Assembly (NCBI GenBank): GCA_963840975.1 | Contig: CAWJBC010000013.1 | Location: forward strand, 1-64,000 | Length of the DNA stretch: 64,000 nt | Direction of reading: 5' to 3' | Source: JAADJA01 sp963840975 | GTDB taxonomy: Bacteria; Bacteroidota; Bacteroidia; Bacteroidales; JAADJA01 | Shown: piece after piece, positions 61,532 through 64,000 of the stretch | How the letters are laid out: each line of letters starts with the position of its first letter | Numbering within the stretch: position 1 is the first letter of the stretch | The notes under the pieces: generated by a model | Told to the model about the DNA's origin: nothing | The model's database searches: none | The model's input: only the letters and a program-made list of their open reading frames with translations | Program-made: the position numbers and the translations under genes

Positions 61532-63943
61532 ATGACCTATTTTAATGTAAAAGAAGAAGAGTTAAAAAATAAAATAGCTCAGGATTATTTTTGGATTTAC
61601 GACTGTACAAGAATAATTGGTAACGTTGACTTCTGTGTGTGCATGCATCAAAGTCAACAGGAATTATTTGAGACCGAATCTATTTTTTGGGCTGAGGCTA
61701 AAAAAAATTCGTCTGATATTTATAAATCTATCGTTCAGCTCATACTTACCATTGGTAAAGCCCGCACTTTTGATAAATTCCTTCCTCCTGCCCTGCTGGG
61801 AGCTTTCGATGCCGAAAAAATTGCCTTTATCCCTTATAACGAAATTCATGATATTTTCTATTTAAACGATTTTAACTGGAATGTTGCGCCCTCCAATCAT
61901 GAAACCAAAGAATTTAAACTGATATATGATAAGGTAAAAACCAATGTAGACGAAAAAGCACTTCTGTTTTATTACGAACAGGATAATAAAGAACTGAAGA
62001 AGTTTATCAAAAACAATTTTGTTGTCGGTAAACTTGGTCTGACTAAGACGAGGATTGACAAAAACAATTTTATGGTCATTTATAATAAATGGATGACGAC
62101 GGTAAAGCCTTCGATAGCCGTAAACTGGGACATAGCTAAAAAGAGTGGAATCATCGATGGCGATTTTTACCTGGCCGATTTACTGTCGGAAGAAAATGAA
62201 TCACTGAAAGATAATTTATATGTACTGCTTAAAAAAGACTACTACGAATTAGGCCGTAAAATTAACGAATCAGGATTTTTTAGTTCGCAAACCACCACCT
62301 TCAAAGACAAACAGAAAGCGCATACTCAATTCTGGAACAAATACGAAAGGCCCCCGAAAGAAGAATATTGGGACTATATAGTCGAACGTCGCGACTTATT
62401 GGTTCCGCAGGATGTACGCGAACGCAAAGGTAGCTTTTTTACGCCGCAAATCTGGGTTGAACTTTCGCAAAAGTACCTGACCGATGTTTTGGGCGAAGAC
62501 TGGCAGGACGAATATTATGTGTGGGATTGTGCAGCCGGAACTGGCAATTTGCTTGCCGGGCTAACAAATAAATACAATATCTGGGCATCAACGCTCGATA
62601 GCCAGGATGTGGATGTAATGAAAGACCGTATACGGAATGGAGCAAACTTATTAGAAGACCATGTTTTTCAGTTCGATTTTCTTAATGATGAGTTTACGAA
62701 GCTTCCACAGCCCCTTCAAAATATAATAAATGATCCGGAAAAGAGAAAAAAGTTGGTTATTTATATTAATCCGCCTTATGCGGAGGCTGGAAGTACCGTT
62801 AAAGGAGATGCAAAACCCAAAGTTTCAAACCAAACTATGGTTCATAAAAAGTACTCCTCAGTAATAGATGATTTCGCTAAAAGAGAATTATTCATACAAT
62901 TCTTTACACGCATTTATGCAGAAATTCAAGGAGTAGTTATTGCCCAATTTTCAAAACTAAAAATCCTACAAGCCCCATATTTTATTGGATTCAGAAAATA
63001 TTTTTTGGCTGAATTAAAATCTATGTTTGTTGTCCCAGCAAATTCATTCGACAATGTAAAAGGAAACTTTCCTATTGGTTTCTTCATCTGGAATACTAAT
63101 GTCCCCAAACAATTCATTAAAGCACGAGCTGACGTCTACAATTCAGAGGGAACTTTAATAGCCAAAAAGAAATACCATAGTTATGATAATGACAAAAATA
63201 TTAATGACTGGTTAAGACCAACATGGAAAAATGCAGAAAATCGTCTGGCTTACCTTGCATGCAATAGCAATGATTTCCAACATCAGAATGAAGTTGTTAT
63301 ACAAATAAATAAAAACAATGAAACCTCAACATTTTATAAACCCGTAACTCAAAATAACTTATTACAATCAAGTATTTATTTCGCTGTTCGTAAATGTATA
63401 GAAGCCACATGGCTCAACGACCGTGACCAGTTTCTTTATCCTAATGATGGTTGGCAGGCTGATACTGAATTTCAAAACGACTGTTTGGCATTTGCATTAT
63501 TCAGTAATAATATTCAATCCAGGTTTGGCACAAATCATTGGATTCCTTTCACAGAACAAGAAGTAGATGCAAGAGAAAAGTTTGAAAGTAATTTTATGAG
63601 TAAATTTATTCATGGCAAACTAAAGCAAGATAAACCAGCCGATCTGTTTGGCACGCATGAAAAGGAAACCGCAGTACTTACATTTTCAGCAGAAGCTACA
63701 GAAGTATTCAATGCAGGCAGGGAGCTATGGAAATACTATCACAAACAACCCAATTGTAATGTGAATGCTTCATTATACGATATAAGAGAATATTTTCAGG
63801 GCCGCAATGACAAAGGCAAAATGAACAACAAAAGTACCGACGAACATTATATGGTTTTAATTACTCAGTTAAGAGAAAAGCTAAAGCTCCTGGCAAAGAA
63901 AATAGAACCCAAAGTGTATGAATATGGATTTTTGAAACAATGA
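61532..63943 (+). CDS. N6-adenine DNA methyltransferase of a restriction-modification system
   Basis: The 803-residue protein has a helical N-terminal part without known motifs, then an N6-adenine methyltransferase core. Motif I is YVWDCAAGTGNLLAGLTNKY (about residues 328-347) and motif IV is VIYINPPYAEAG (NPPY, about residue 412). The sequence before motif I (RKGSFFTPQIWVELSQKYL) matches type I/IIG (Eco57I-like) subunits, and the C-terminal part may recognise the target. There is no nuclease motif in view. Its stop codon overlaps the start of the next gene (ATGA), so a partner subunit likely follows. Confidence 0.87.
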   Translation: MTYFNVKEEELKNKIAQDYFWIYDCTRIIGNVDFCVCMHQSQQELFETESIFWAEAKKNSSDIYKSIVQLILTIGKARTFDKFLPPALLGAFDAEKIAFIPYNEIHDIFYLNDFNWNVAPSNHETKEFKLIYDKVKTNVDEKALLFYYEQDNKELKKFIKNNFVVGKLGLTKTRIDKNNFMVIYNKWMTTVKPSIAVNWDIAKKSGIIDGDFYLADLLSEENESLKDNLYVLLKKDYYELGRKINESGFFSSQTTTFKDKQKAHTQFWNKYERPPKEEYWDYIVERRDLLVPQDVRERKGSFFTPQIWVELSQKYLTDVLGEDWQDEYYVWDCAAGTGNLLAGLTNKYNIWASTLDSQDVDVMKDRIRNGANLLEDHVFQFDFLNDEFTKLPQPLQNIINDPEKRKKLVIYINPPYAEAGSTVKGDAKPKVSNQTMVHKKYSSVIDDFAKRELFIQFFTRIYAEIQGVVIAQFSKLKILQAPYFIGFRKYFLAELKSMFVVPANSFDNVKGNFPIGFFIWNTNVPKQFIKARADVYNSEGTLIAKKKYHSYDNDKNINDWLRPTWKNAENRLAYLACNSNDFQHQNEVVIQINKNNETSTFYKPVTQNNLLQSSIYFAVRKCIEATWLNDRDQFLYPNDGWQADTEFQNDCLAFALFSNNIQSRFGTNHWIPFTEQEVDAREKFESNFMSKFIHGKLKQDKPADLFGTHEKETAVLTFSAEATEVFNAGRELWKYYHKQPNCNVNASLYDIREYFQGRNDKGKMNNKSTDEHYMVLITQLREKLKLLAKKIEPKVYEYGFLKQ

Positions 63944-64000
63944 AAAGAGAACAACTAGTGCAAACAGCGGTTTGGCGTAATGGAGGGTTCAGTGCTCCGT
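63940..64000 (+). CDS. Next gene of the restriction-modification operon, 3' partial
   Basis: The ATG at 63940 overlaps the methyltransferase stop by 4 bases (ATGA) and starts MKREQLVQTAVWRNGGFSAP, running off the window. Translational coupling suggests a functional partner, perhaps a restriction or helicase subunit. Twenty residues are too few to assign a family. Confidence 0.5.
   Translation, partial: MKREQLVQTAVWRNGGFSAP

Overview
The window comes from a Bacteroidetes/Bacteroidota-type bacterium (about 40% GC by eye). Support for this includes type IX secretion C-terminal sorting domains (two proteins), a TonB-dependent receptor with a carboxypeptidase-like N-terminal domain, DUF5777 and DUF4136 proteins, SusD-free lipoprotein-rich gene neighbourhoods, and promoters of the TTG-N19-TAnnTTTG type. 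No tRNA, rRNA, CRISPR array, prophage or transposase was seen.

Layout. 1-3.3 kb: outer-membrane barrels and a DUF4136 lipoprotein. 3.4-5.2 kb: a secreted glucose/sorbosone dehydrogenase-type protein with a dockerin-like tail. 6.1-16.5 kb: a very dense multiheme cytochrome region with 44 haem-binding motifs in six proteins: a tetrahaem protein, a 19-haem protein fused to a cytochrome b domain, a NapC/NirT-type heptahaem protein, a second heptahaem protein next to a small cytochrome b, and a monohaem plus a hexahaem lipoprotein flanking a DUF5777 barrel. It ends at a divergent Crp/Fnr regulator with tandem operator-like dyads. 17.8-25.6 kb: a cupin-like protein, an alpha/beta hydrolase, two T9SS-sorted proteins, nadD and a DUF1566 protein.

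26.0-46.9 kb is one long minus-strand island for nitrate respiration and nitrosative-stress defence. Reading with transcription: NsrR-like Rrf2 regulator, ferredoxin-type protein, DUF438/PAS protein, cupin, YgbA-like protein, second DUF438/PAS protein, DUF1858/DUF2249 protein, ric, hemerythrin protein, dihaem cytochrome (narC-like), narG, narH, narJ, narI, two narK transporters, an outer-membrane porin, nrfH and nrfA. Together these would take up nitrate, reduce it to nitrite on NarGHI, exchange nitrite for nitrate, and reduce nitrite to ammonium on NrfHA (DNRA), with repair of NO-damaged iron centres built into the upstream operon.

47-64 kb: dipeptidyl peptidase IV, a GH47 mannosidase lipoprotein, pirin, a small GNAT protein, a MntA/HepT toxin-antitoxin pair, a TPP-riboswitch-controlled TonB receptor (probably thiamine uptake), DUF434 protein, aroQ, a glycosyltransferase, a ceramidase-like membrane protein, a Mut7-C protein, an AmmeMemoRadiSam radical SAM enzyme, and an N6-adenine methyltransferase of a restriction system whose next gene runs off the window.

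Four otherwise well-preserved genes (nrfH, the second narK, the DPP IV gene, mntA) are each broken by a single-base indel. Each reading frame becomes whole when one base is restored or removed, so base-calling or assembly error is the leading explanation, with real phase-variable or recent mutations as the alternative.
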